Shown here: in pieces, positions 49,982-61,880 of the stretch
Numbering within the stretch: the stretch's first letter is position 1
How the letters are laid out: the number at the start of each line of letters is the position of its first letter
Assembly (NCBI GenBank): GCA_037957365.1
Contig: JARHVA010001923.1
Location: 1,771,501 to 1,835,500 of the forward strand
Length of the DNA stretch: 64,000 nt
Direction: 5' to 3'
Source: Torreya grandis
Lineage: Eukaryota; Streptophyta; Pinopsida; Cupressales; Taxaceae
The notes under the pieces: generated by a model
Told to the model about the DNA's origin: nothing
Seen by the model: the letters and a program-made list of their open reading frames with translations, nothing else
Database searches by the model: none
Translations under genes and position numbers: made by a program

Positions 49982-52900
49982 TTATCTCCCTCCTAGATCA
50001 AAAGCAAAATTTCTAAATTCTCTTTCATGACAAGCCAGCTTATGTTGCCATACAAATGATTGAATTGGGTATAGCTTTGGTGAATTGCCCTCTATGTATG
50101 CCTTATTGATTTTCCTGCATTCAAGTGACTCTGAGTCAAACATGCTTCCAACATATATAAGCTCTTCTTCTTCTTGGAAACTCATCGAATATCGGCTCTT
50201 GATATTGGCCTGTCTTATAAGGAAATCAATTATTGAATTAATTCCTTCTACTTCAAACTCTAATTCTACTGCATGATCATCCTCCTTAATAAATTCAAAA
50301 TTACCAATATCTTGAAAGGATAATTTTGAAAGTTTTCAATGATTTTGAACATGTAATTGAGGCTCAATGTTGTTTTGTTCCTCTATAATCATTTTACAGC
50401 TTCCCTGGAAAAGAGTATACCCTGATCCAATGATTTCAAACAAATCATTTAAATCATGATCAAAGGAATGTCCATGTTCTTCCTCATCATCTTGCAAAGT
50501 AAGAAGAAAGTCAGAGATTATTTTTTCTTCATCAGAGATTAAGTCATACGCTTGTGACTTCTTGCTAGGAATCTAGAATTCATAAGAAGTATCTTTTAAC
50601 TTTTCTTCCTCCATAACATTTGGGATTATATGATCTTCATCAAGTATAATGTAAGTGCCCAAACCAATAGAGTCATAATTTCCATATGGGTCACTCTGCA
50701 TCATAGCTAATAAATGATCATTTTCTTCTTCTTGATTATACCCAGTCCATTCACCTAGCTCTTCGACAAAGACCCTCTCTTCTTTATTCATCATGGCATG
50801 GGCTGCCTCTAACTTTGCAGTGGGCTCATTAGTGATGTGATATTTATATAATGGTTCAGGCAATATCTTCATCTTTGAACTGTATTTGGTTTTTAAGATG
50901 AGATGAGACCAATCAAGGGACATATATCCCCCTATTTTGGCTGTAAAGTCTCTTGACAAACATAAGCCAAAAATGGGAGGTATATCTATCACTACTACAT
51001 CTTGATTTACAATTATATTAGGAAAAGTATATAATTGTAATTGGAGTTGTTTGATTCTCCCTATGGTTTGTATTGCTTTGCCATCTAGCTCTATGACCCC
51101 TTTAGTGAGTGGTTCATAGTTAATCTCTAAAGCATCAGCTATCTACTTGGGCATTATTGTAGTACTAACCCCTAAATCAATCATTGCATTATGCAGTAGT
51201 TTCTTGCCAACTATTAAAGTTAAATAGAAGGGATCTAGTTTTGATTTGATTACCTCTACTGTATTATTCACTAGGGCTGTTGTCTGTAAATGAACTGCAT
51301 CTTTGAGTTTTTCTTTTTTAGCAAGTCTTTCCTTGATGGTAGTACCTTTTGGCATTACTTGTCCTTGTAGAGCTTCTTGTAGTAGTGTCTTATATTTAGG
51401 AATATCCAATATATCCCATATTGATACTTGTGTTGGAGTCTTCTTCAATTGATCCACCACATTTATTGGTCCCAGAGTCTGAGCTTTTTGAACATAAGGA
51501 TATCTTGTTTTTTTGAATTTGGGCTGGAATCCCTTGATTTTGCACTAGCTGAGGCACCTCTTATCTGACATCTATGTTTCTTTATCCTTGAAATGGAGGA
51601 TTATCCATGACTTGACTATTTACAATCTCAAGCTTTTCCACCATCCTTCTCTTCAATCTGGTGTAATAATCAGATTACACCACTAGTTTTTTGGAGGTAA
51701 ATGCTTCATTCAAAAAAACTGCTTCTTCATCTTCGACCCATGAGAACAAAGTATGTTCTGGGGATATTTATTCCTCTTGTTGCAAGGACATTCCTTGCAT
51801 CTAAGCCACTAGGACTAAATTCTACATACCAGGAGACTGGTAGGCTTGATTATTACTGGAGCTTGCAAACTAACTATCCATTCTTCTTTGCTCTGCCACC
51901 TTTTGTTGTAAATTACCCATAGGACAGTCTCTAGGTGTATGAGCATTATTACAAGGGAAACACCAAGCATTAGTGTTATCTACATAGTTATTTTTCCCTA
52001 GAACAATATCCCTATTTGAATTGGGAGGAATAGTCTATGAAGGTGTGGGGACTGCAACCAATTGGTTTGCTGGCTGATGGTTAGTTTGTCTTGGAGGACC
52101 TTGATATTGGTTTGACTGAGATGAAAATATATTTCCTTGATAGCCTTGATATGGAGGCTTGGAGAAAGTATTCTTCTATCTTTTTATATTGATCAGCTCG
52201 TTAGAAAATGTCCTTAGGATATTCTTGATATCATCCAGCGCAGATGACGAAGTGGGGATAATTTCTTTAGCAGATGGTTGAGGATAGGTGTACATGGACA
52301 TAGGTGGGGCTATAGATTTAGGGACTTCTTGAGGTAATGGTAAGGAAATTTTTGGGAACATGGGCATGGGAGGCCTTGGAGGTAATTTACCAACATCTGT
52401 CAACTTATTTTCAGCTATGACAGCATAGTCATAAGCCTTAGGCAAAGTGTGTCCTCCAAGTGATTGAATCATAATAGATATATATGAATTTAAAGCCTTA
52501 AGATAAAACACTATGGCCATACCTGGTAATGGTCTAGCTATAATAGGGATTCTATCCCAAGTCTTTTGAAATCTAGAATTGAAGTCAGTCATAACTTTTT
52601 GTGGTCCCCTTTGAATGGTGATTAACTACTGTAATAAAGAAGACTTATCACCCTTCTCTGTGAATATTTTGAAGAAAAGATCTCTGAGCTGATCCCATGT
52701 AGATATGGTATTTGGGGTCAAAGACTGATACCATTCTAGAGCCTTCCCTTTAAAAAAAGCTACTAATAATCTTATGGCCACATTTTGTTGTGTGACAACA
52801 TGTATAACACAGACATCTGATACATCATGTAGATGCTCTTTAGGTGTTTTAGAGTCTTGCCCACTAAATTTAGGTAGAGCTTTTAAGGCATTCACTAGGA

Positions 52901-53135
52901 TAAGGTCCCAAGTGTCTAATGGTATTGGGAGAATTAAGGGACTACCAGTGTTCCATCTTACATAATTTCTTGGGGGTATAGGGGCTCCCATATTTGCTCT
53001 TGGTATTGGTACAAAATGGTTGGCTATTCTTCTTGGACTTGTTACCAAAGGTGGCAAAAGAATACCTAGATTTGTAGCAGATTTTGATCTAGTTATAGGT
53101 CCACAACTATGACTTCTTGTAGCTCTCTAGTTCAT
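49982..53135 (-). pseudogene. gag: TyB ORF1: gag, CCHC knuckle, aspartic protease and acidic tail
   Basis: Start at 53135 (MN, stop, RATRSHSCGPITRSKS), close to the primer site. Capsid region 53057-52176: LKALPKFSGQDSKTPKEHLH, FKGKALEWYQSLTPNTISTW, DQLRDLFFKIF, as in Ty3/gypsy gag. A CCHC knuckle CFPCNNAHTPRDC is intact (51962-51921). After one frame change near 51500 comes a retropepsin with NAMIDLGVSTTIMPK (51190-51145) and downstream VVVIDIPPIFGLCLSRDF. An acidic tail (EEEKLKDTSYEF, stop, IPSKKSQAYDLISDEEKI) ends at HEREFRNFAFDLGGR, 49982. Few stops remain. It would supply particle and maturation functions. The missing pol is the notable feature. Confidence 0.85.
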
Positions 53136-53161
53136 ACAATCTTGAAAGAGACTTCAAGATT

Positions 53162-53180
53162 GGTCCCACCGGGCATGCCA
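53162..53180 (-). other. TyB primer-binding site
   Basis: Element-strand TGGCATGCCCGGTGGGACC, five bases from the 5' LTR end. It is shared with LarA and differs from the initiator-Met site of TyA and CopB. The tRNA involved was not identified here. Confidence 0.87.
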
Positions 53181-53185
53181 AAAAT

Positions 53186-55446
53186 TGTTGATGATTTAAA
53201 ATTGTGCTTGATTCTAATCAATAATAATGGGAAGTTTCAAGATATGGGACTTGCATCTTGAAATGACCTCCATATTTTTGAGAAGTTGGTTCTTCTTTAA
53301 ATTGAGTAGATACTAGGAAAAGGGATAAGAATTTAATAGAACACAAATTCAAGAAAGAAAATATAATCTATGGTGATGTGCCTAAATGTAATTTGACCTT
53401 AATCCTAAGCATAGTGAGACTATATGTAAGATTCATTTACATTTAAGAGAAAATAAGTGCATGATCAATGTAAAAGATGGAAATAATAGAAACAGAGGCT
53501 CACAACATAGACTACTTTTGTAGTGATACAAAAAATGTCAAAAAAGTCATAGGGTTCAATCTTCTTATTTGAATTTTCTTGTCACATAAGAGGCATAGAA
53601 ACATGTACAATTATGTAAACCTTCCAACTCAAGAAAATGAGACAAAAGCAAATGACATTCCTAATCACAACTCTAGAAAGTCTACATCCTAGACTACTTT
53701 TGTAAATAACACATATAATATCAACAAAGGCATAGGGTTCAATCTTCTTATTTGAATTTTCCAATCACATAAAAGGTGCAGAAACATGTATAGTTATGTA
53801 AACCTTCCAACTCAATAAAATGAGACAAAAGCAAATGATATTACTTAGCCACAGCCCTAGAAAGTCTAAACTTGTTACAATAATTCTCTCTCAAAAATTC
53901 TCTCTGATAATGGATCCTCTATTTGATGATCTCTGCACCCTTATTTATAGCCTTGCATTCACTTTAGATTGTCTGATTGTTCCCAATCTAATGGCCCAAA
54001 TGAAATCTCTCCCTAACTGAAAGTGTTTAATAGAAGATATCTTATAGATTCTAAAATGCTTCATCTTCTAGCAGTTCATTGGCTGAAATAGATTGCAGGA
54101 TGCTCCCTTCCCTTGAATTCTATGTAACACTTAGCCAATTTTTAAAAACTTCTTATTAATTTAGGAGACACCAAAAGACAACACTTGGCATATTCCGTAG
54201 CATCTATTGAATACACGTGGCACTTTTTGCATAACTTATACTCTTTTGTGTCTTTGCTCAGGAGTGTTCCACCTTTGACACTTGTTGCAATCCGCTTCCA
54301 TGAAACTCCAATAGCTTAAAAGAAAATAAGACCCATAAAATTTCCTTTTAAAAGGGACACAAGGATAGGTGTCAATCTCTACTTACTTCAACAAAGGACA
54401 CATGGCAATCTCTACTGCTCTTTAGCTATACTGTGGAAATGTTTGGGACACATGTTAGGCTCCTACGGATGGTGACACTTGGCAGCTTCCATATAATTTT
54501 AGAAATAAAACTTGAGACCCACCACATTCTTTATTCAGCAATGAAAAATGAAGAAGATCTTTCAGATGGTGACACATGTCAGCTTCCACTACTTTTGGGA
54601 AGGTACGTGACATCCTCTACTCATTCTGGGAAGATACGTGGCATCTTCCACTACTTCTAGGAATGGAGTAGAAAGGGGCTCAGTAGATGACACTTGGTAG
54701 CCTCCGCTTGAATGGTTTGGTTGCACCTTACTACCTTTCAAAAGGGCACTTGACCCTTTGGTTTTTTAGGATGCTCCTTTGAACTGCATGATTGTACTAA
54801 GTTGTTGAACCAACTGATTAAACTAAAAATAGTTTAATGGTTTAACAATGCACACCATTTACACATGAATCAAGGCATTAAACTAAAAATATTAAACTAA
54901 GGCTTTGAACCAAAAATTGAACCAAGGCATTGAACCAAAAATATTTTAGATGCTGACATGTGGTGACTTCTGCTCTCTTCAGTTGGGTTATGTGGCAGCT
55001 TCCATCACTTTTAGAAAAGCAACACTGAGACCTTCCATTATTGCCACTTGGTGCTTTCTACTTTACCTTTATACTTAGCTTGTTAAAACTTTCACTGAAA
55101 AGAGTTGAAACATGGGTGCTGATATGAAACTATGGATGCTAACACTTGGTGCGTTCTGCTGAGTCGCTGTGAGATACGTGGCACATTCTGACCAACTCAT
55201 AAAAAGTATGAAAGGTGCCTCAAATGATGCCACTTAGCATTTCACTTGGGAAAGGATGCCTTGGAGGATGACACTTGTCGACTTCTACTTGATTTCAACA
55301 CTTAGGCAAAAATGAATCAAAATGAAAATAGAGCTCGTGCTCTATATCACGACTTTGCCATCTTAGACCAATGAATGCGAGGACAAAATTTGGCAGCGCA
55401 CAACTTAAAAAATAGGATGAAATGTAGAGTAATATATAACTCTACA
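53186..55446 (-). repeat. TyB 5' LTR
   Basis: 2261 bases, collinear with 43438-45695, with the same 182-bp duplication and motif array. Ends CTCTACA before AAGAG. Most differences are transitions, with some of the G-box-like motifs better preserved here (TACGTGGCA). Confidence 0.92.
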
Positions 55447-57818
55447 AAGAGCAAAGAAAACTAATCTGGAAGTGAAATTATCATAATAGTGAGTCTAGGT
55501 TACTTGAAATGAAGAATAGGAATATTAAGTATCATATTTTCTTATAGATTGAGCATCATCTACATAGAAGTAAAGGAGTAGTATTTTGGAACTATGGAAT
55601 TGAGCATAGGCTAAGTGTGTATAAGGGTGGTCACAAGTACATTGTTTTAGCATTATATGTTAATTTTAGTGACTAAATTTCCTCCCCTTATTCAATTAAT
55701 GTATTAAATTGAGATTATTAGAGTAATATAAAAAGAGTTATACCTGATCTTAAATGTGTTGAGTAGGCTTGGATGTAGATCACACGCTAAACTATGCTTC
55801 ATGCAAACCTGTGATGAAACATGTATCAATTAATAATTACTTAGGGTGAAAATATGAAAGTAAAGACATGAAACTTATAGATCAAGTAATAAGGTATGAA
55901 TACATCATTTCATATATGTGAACTATTATTTTTTTTGTGCAAAACTAGTGACTAGAGAGAGTAGAACTATTTCTTTTTGTTGAAGAACTTTATTAGACTA
56001 TGCATGTCAAAATCCTTATTGGTAGGATAATGTGCTTAAAAATTCAAGATTCAATTTGAATCCATCATCACACAACTTAAGGTATTAAATTAGCTTTGAA
56101 TCCTTGTATGAATTCCAATGGATCATTTTGGTGTAAAAATGTTGAATCAACTAATTTAGATGGAATAATATTCAATTCTAGTGCAAAAATAATATTAACT
56201 AAGTTTAGTGTACACATCATAGAGAATGACATGAATTTCCATTCATTCTATAAAAATTGGTGTAAAAATTGAGCAAGAAAGAAATCATGTGCCACATACA
56301 TGCTCCTAATCTTATAATTGAGTATATTTATTCAAATAACTAAGTAAAATCAATTGAATTTCTAAGTAAACTTGTGTAAAATTCTGGAATAGAAGTTACA
56401 TATGATTCTCCCAATTTGAGAAAATTTTATGATAACATGTGTATAAATCTAAAAGTCATTTTTTAGTAACCACTAAAAATTGTTCTTTAGACTAAGTATA
56501 ATTTTGAAAAATCTAGATAATGTTATTTTTTATTTCTTGGATGGAAGTGAACTATTCTAGATAGCTACACCCTATGCTATTGTCTAAATGGCACAATCCT
56601 ACTTGAATATGATTTTTGGTTTAAAATTAAGTATGAATTATAATCAACTAAGTAAATAATATTGTTTTATGTCTATGTAGTGAACTATTTCAAATTATTC
56701 TCTAAGGTAACCACTATGTAGTCCCCCTCTTTTGAGGTGAGTTTTGAAGCCTACATAATAACTTAACTAAAAATAAAAAGTTATGTAAGTGATGTTATAG
56801 AAAATATTAAAATATGGAGTAATAATGATAAAATTATATATCATAGATTCATATTGATAATTTAAACAAAGTAGTAATGTAGGATACATGTAGAACCAAA
56901 CATACATAGTGTTATGTCTACATGGATGCTAGTAATTAGGCATGAAGTGAATAAATGACCAATAATGAGCATGTGAAACTAATATAGAACTACTCAAGGA
57001 AGATGCATTATGTAGGTTATAACAAGATGCATGATATCAATCGTGACATCACATACTAAATGAACATAACAAATAAGAGTCATGGCCATGATGCATACAT
57101 AAAGAGAACACACAAAAACACATAAAACTAGGAGGATAAGGGGTCACATATAAGAGACATGTTTAAATTCCATTCACACACATAAAGACACACAATAAGG
57201 CTTAGAGACACAAAAAGGGCATGTGAAAATTTCCATAATTCAGATTAAAAAATACACACAAATCATGAAGTAAATAATTAAACATGATAAACATGCATGA
57301 ATAAGTGAAATTGATACATGTAGGTAATTGGTAACATTAGTATATTTATAAACTTAGGTATCTAGTAAGATAACAATGTGAAAGTAAGTGAGAAAATATG
57401 GAAATATTTTTCAAATGTATTATATTGTAGTAGGAACAAGAATAGTCATAGACTGATGAAACCTAAGTAAAATATGCCCTAGTGAACTTTCTATGATGTA
57501 CATAAGTTTAGAAGGCCTGTGACTATTTTAGATTTGAGAAATGAGATCCTATGTTCACTGGGATAAATCCATTAGAACCAGACAAAAGCATATGGTGTTA
57601 CTGTCTATGTAAATTTTTTATCTATGAGATAGTATCACCATCTACAACTACTTCTTAAAGTGACAATTTACATGTCTTAAAACTCACTAAAGTATATTTG
57701 TGAAACATATATGATATAAAATTGGTTATAGAGAAGTACTAAATATACTAAATCACAAATCAACTAATATAAATGAACTACATATATCATACACAAGTCC
57801 TAATGTTTAAATTTTATG

Positions 57819-57888
<70 letters not shown>

Positions 57889-58300
57889 CTAAAAAAGAAA
57901 CTAACCAATGTCTCCTACAAAATCTTCACAATTAATAGATCATGTATCTAACATAAGAAGGATGACCTCTCATGAATGGAAAGTATCATGCCATTGTGAA
58001 GTAAGTAGTCTCAACTCAAAATTTAAAAATTGTTCTAGTTTTGTAACATAAGTGCCAATATCATGATGATAATCTATAGTATATTTTGTATGTTATTGAG
58101 TATTGTGAACTATAGGACTCATTGGAACCCATTATGGAGTATAATAAATTTTTACTAGTGTTATTTATGAAACACTCTTAATACCATGTACTATAAATCT
58201 AGGAGGTGTTGGTGTGGAGAGTGGCTTTGTAGAATCTATGAAAAATTAATGATTAAGTGTATCTTTAGGATATCTCTCCTTGGAAAGTTGAACACCTTTT
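55447..58300. other. AT-rich sequence without a recognisable gene
   Basis: Begins with the right AAGAG duplication of TyB and was joined to 43246-43437 before TyB inserted. I found no frame longer than about 60 codons with family resemblance on either strand. A polypurine-like stretch on the minus strand (AAAAGAGGGGGACTA, 56719-56734) could mark the 3' end of a decayed retroelement, perhaps the one whose gag lies at 58.4-59.8 kb, with a lost LTR to the left, but no matching LTR pair is visible. Confidence 0.45.
57821..57887. repeat. (AT)n microsatellite
   Basis: About 33 uninterrupted AT units. Confidence 0.96.
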
Positions 58301-58399
58301 TTTTAATGTTTGGAATATGTTAAACATTTTTAGGTTGCTCAACTAATATTTGTTGTGTATGAATAATTACCTTTGGTTGTAAGGGGCATTCATATGGAA

Positions 58400-59792
58400 T
58401 ACCATGAACTATGATAACATCATTAGAAAAATGTAATAAAAACATGTGTGTACTATATATGGAACTCCATGAAGCAAATGAATCTAAAGAAGTTAAATTA
58501 TCATATCAAATACTCTTACACTGGGTAGTACTATAAACTTGGTGGACATAAGTGCTAGACCAAATTTTAGTGGTAATGTGATATCACTAATATGATTCTA
58601 AACATGTCCATTGAATCCATTTATTAATGTTGTTGTAGGAACTATTTCCTAGTATGTATATCTAGAATGAGAGATAAGTGTGATAGTTCACATATTCATT
58701 CTTGAACCATTATCAAATATAACACTCTATATAGTTTGATGATCAATGTAAGATCAAATGGATAAAAAGTGAAAATAAAAATCATTATCAACAATCTCAT
58801 GCTTTGCAAATTTGATAAGTGGTATAGATGCCATTGAAACATTATATGTACCAATGATGCCATTTAAATAATGTTGTGACTATGTACATGGATGATAAAA
58901 AAATGGTAGAGGGTGTGCATTATATATGTAAAGAACTTATAATTTATCTATTGTTTATTTACTTGTATGATTAGTGAAATGATCATTGAATATATTCATT
59001 ATTTGACTTTCATTTGGTTGTGTATTTTTATTGTCGGTAGATATACCCAAATGATGTTCTCATTTATCAAATCCTATATCTTATGTCTAAAACTGATGCA
59101 TCTATTGGTAGTATGCCATGTTACTCTATGAAAATAAAACAAATCATTTTGACCAAATCCTTTTAGAATATGTTTACTTGCATCAATTTCTTTAATGTAA
59201 GGAAGAAATATGAGGTTACATTCAAATAAATTTTGTAACACCTTGTAGGGAGCTTCAAGTAAGTTGGTAAATTGTCTCCTTCAAGGAGATAATAATAAAA
59301 TACATGGAGTAGGTTCTTAAATTACATTCAATATTATCTTTTGACCATTATTATTATCATTTAGTCTCACCTTGTATGGTGGATTACTTAAATTATTTGT
59401 ATTAGAAGTAGAATCTGGGTTGGTTGCATACTTTAGCTTATTCATTTCTAACAACTTAACTTCTCTTTGCTTAAGTATGTGACATAAATATGTGAATGAT
59501 AGAAACTTATTAATCATAATAGATTCATGTAGAGGTGAAATCAATATATTTTTGAACATGTCTTAAAATTTCTTATCTACCATATAATTCTTCATTTTGT
59601 ATAACATGGTCATATATTGTAAGACATATTATATGATAGGCTCATTAGATTCTTTTTTGAGATGAACAATATGAGCATATGAAATATTTTCACTGATGTT
59701 AATTGATAAGTGTGCAAGGAAAAAATATGCCAAAGCATTGAATACATAAACTAACTAATGTGGTAAATCATAGAACCATTTTAGAGCTTACT
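58400..59792 (-). pseudogene. gag: Ogre/Tat-like Ty3/gypsy gag-protease relic
   Basis: A single minus frame, broken mainly by TAA/TAG, reads ALKWFYDLPH (59785-59755), FLAHLSINISENISYAHIVH, then ESNEPIIQ-type YVLQYMTMLYKMKNYMVDKK, MFKNILISPLHESIM and SFTYLCHILKQREVKLLEMN, the retrotransposon gag order W-F-x-x-L-P / F / Y-x-x-R-W / E. A histidine/cysteine box FHRVTWHTTNRC follows at 59138-59100 (usual form F-H-x-x-x-G-H-x-T-x-x-C). A protease motif VIFDNGSRMNM lies at 58722-58690 (usual D-N-G-S-x-L-N-V/M-C). The Gly of D-N-G-S is kept. RT and integrase are not seen. Its 5' end is cut by CopB at 59793. Confidence 0.75.
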
Positions 59793-60683
59793 TGATGGGG
59801 AATCAAGAACAATAAATAGCATTGATCCCACTTGTCATGATCTTGCTCCTCAATAAGAGCACAATATGATTACCTTGTATTAGCAAATAAACACGCAAAA
59901 TTAACCAGAAGCAATAAGTAACTAGAATTCACAAATAACACAGAATATGAGAGACAACACAAACTGTATTAATACTTATCCAGAAAAGAATACAATGAAG
60001 AGACACCACACTCTTCCACACCTTTCAGGCTTCCCACACCAAGTGTACAGTAATTCTTCTCAAGAGTTCACTCTCCTACCAAAAATGGTCCCAACACACA
60101 ACTCAAACACAAAGTTGGTGTTCACCTCCAACCAGTCAATAATAACCCTACCAATACACAAGTACTTAAAGTACTTCAAGTAGATCTCCCATAAGCTTGC
60201 AACAACCTGCAACTCAAATGATCTTACTTACACATGTAGAACTTCTCCTTGATCTTGCAACAACCTGTAGATCACCCTGTTCTTACAATTGGAAGGATCT
60301 TCCTTGCCTTCCTCTATTTGCTCATAATTACAATACATGCCAATGGGTCTATAAATAGATCCCACACTAAACAATAACTTAGACTTCTAATTTACAATAA
60401 TTAGACACACAACTCAAGACCAAAAATAGCATTTACATGTAAACACTTAGTTCAACAAACTAACTATTCATGCAACAAACAGTTCTAGAACTGCCACAGG
60501 CGACCGACATCGGTCCCTGTCTGCCTAGAGATGACCGACGTCGACCGACCTCTTACCGATGCTGGTTGCCCTTTTACACTATAGATGACGGACATCGGTT
60601 ACACTACCAATGCTGATATCCTTGGAACTCAGCAACCTCCTCCATGTCTACATAGTTGAAGCTTTTAGCTCTACAACCTAACA
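59793..60683 (-). repeat. CopB 3' LTR
   Basis: 891 bases, TGATGGGG..CCTAACA. It carries a short run of palindromic CCGA-CAT/CGT-CGGT motifs at 60498-60625. Apparent small ORFs (59947-60183 and its copy at 63657) are LTR sequence, not genes. Confidence 0.92.
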
Positions 60684-60697
60684 ATCTCCCACTTGGA
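60684..60697 (-). other. CopB polypurine tract
   Basis: Element-strand CCAAGTGGGAGATTG directly precedes the LTR start TGTTAGGTTG; typical copia form. Confidence 0.85.
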
Positions 60698-60699
60698 GA

Positions 60700-61560
60700 T
60701 AAATAGCTACAACTATACTTGTACCTATACATCATCTAGTTTGTTCCCTTGGATTTGTATCCCTCTTCAAGACCACTCTTAAAGACCAACCACCACAAAT
60801 CTTGTGGTGCACCTCTTATCATCCAAATCACCTGCCACATCTGCATCTACAAACCCATGTAGAAAATAACTTGACCTTGCATAGCATGTGCACCTACTGC
60901 TGGTCCCTCTAAGAATCCACTAAACTGCCCTCCAGTGCTTCTTTCCCAAATTGGCTCCAAACTTTTTGACAACTCTCACTGCTTGGGAAATCTCAGGGCT
61001 AGTACATACCATGCACTTAACCTCATTATGTGAATCAAAAGACTATTCATAAAACTGTCCAACCATCGGTGTGTTAACCAATTTCACACAATCATCTGGA
61101 GACAAAATCAACCTGTGACCTTCCATGTCTCTAGAACACACTCATGCCAAAGAATCTTATTGCTCCCAGATTCCTCATGACACACCTCTAAACTAGCTTT
61201 ACCTTTAGTTCAGCAACTCCCTGTATGTGTAACCCTACAACAAGCACACAATACAGTAATAGGATAATGTAGCTAATATTATCCAACCTGGTAAAGAGAA
61301 ACACAATGGTCAAACCTCCATTGTCCTAAAACTTACACAAGACCATATAACCTAGCCTTCTATCTCACATTTCCATTCCCGCTCTTCTTTATCCTGAACA
61401 TCCATTTGTCTCTCAGTGCTTTCTTCCAGTGGGCAACTCCACCCAAAAACTCCCATTTGGTTCTTCTCCAAGGAATCACATCCTTCATCCATGCCAAGCT
61501 CCCACTATTTCCTGGATCTACCTGCTCTGCTTCTTTAATAACTTCTTGGTTCTTAACCAT
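60700..61560 (-). pseudogene. pol: CopB RT and RNase H fragments
   Basis: Read on the minus strand: an RT N-terminal piece (61560-61360) ending KKALRDKWMFRIKKSGNGN, equivalent to the usual K-W-V-F-K-x-K box, though its central part is shifted. Then VMRNLGAIRFFGMSVF (about 61170), and RNase H-like KKFGANLGKKHWRAV, WILRGTSSRC and GFVDADVAGDLDDKRCTTRF (about 61000-60810). The RT core with YVDD is absent. The RNase H signature D-A-D-x-A-G-D is retained. These are leftovers of a large internal deletion. Confidence 0.75.
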
Positions 61561-61569
61561 CAGTGAGCA

Positions 61570-61880
61570 ACAAGTAGTGTAAAGAAGGGAAATGATGAAT
61601 TTGAGGCTTACTTACCCTTTAAGTCATCCATATGGGCACTTGAGACTCCTTGACATCTTGTTATCTGCCCAAAATCCATCTCAGTGATCGATGCCAGTCA
61701 CATCTCAGTCTGCATCTGACTGATGTCAGTTCCATGTGACTACCTCATCACCGATGTTGGTTCCCTCTAACCGATGCTAGTGTTTATCTATCCAGAGTCA
61801 CCGACGTCGAGCTGCACATAGCTGATGTCAGTCCCTGTCTGGATGCCAACCCCAGTTTTCTAACTGACATCAGTCTCTAT
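61570..61880. repeat. Degenerate palindromic repeat block in CopB body
   Basis: About nine variants of a 10-12-base palindrome (CCGATGTTGGT, CCGACGTCG, CTGATGTCAG, CCGATGCTAG) spaced 20-35 bases. A related run lies in the LTR at 60498-60625. It is noticeably richer in GC than its surroundings and falls where integrase and most of RT are missing. Confidence 0.75.

Larger units (their letters stand above)
43438..55446 (-). mobile_element. TyB: full-length non-autonomous Ty3/gypsy-related element with gag-protease and a novel second ORF
   Basis: LTRs of 2258 and 2261 bases, both TGTTGATGATT..CTCTACA, with a perfect 5-bp duplication AAGAG (43433-43437 and 55447-55451). The primer-binding site adjoins the right LTR. 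The 7.5 kb body holds ORF1 (53135-49982: gag, CCHC knuckle, aspartic protease, acidic tail) and ORF2 (49503-45771: unknown, coiled-coil C-terminus). I searched the body by eye for RT (F/Y-x-D-D), RNase H and integrase motifs and found none. The element therefore needs a partner's polymerase and integrase. This exceeds the usual TR-GAG description in having a protease and a very long second ORF. Confidence 0.88.

Noticed and set aside
58400..59792. Possible endogenous pararetrovirus (caulimovirid) coat-protease region
   Set aside because: The motif order W-F-x-x-L-P, then F-H-x-x-x-x-H-x-T-x-x-C, then D-N-G-S fits Ty3/gypsy Ogre/Tat-like gag-protease better, and no movement-protein motif was seen.
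59947..60183. Plus-strand ORF of 78 codons with a near-copy at 63657-63857
   Set aside because: Both lie in CopB LTRs; duplication is due to the LTR pair, and no start context or domain supports a gene.
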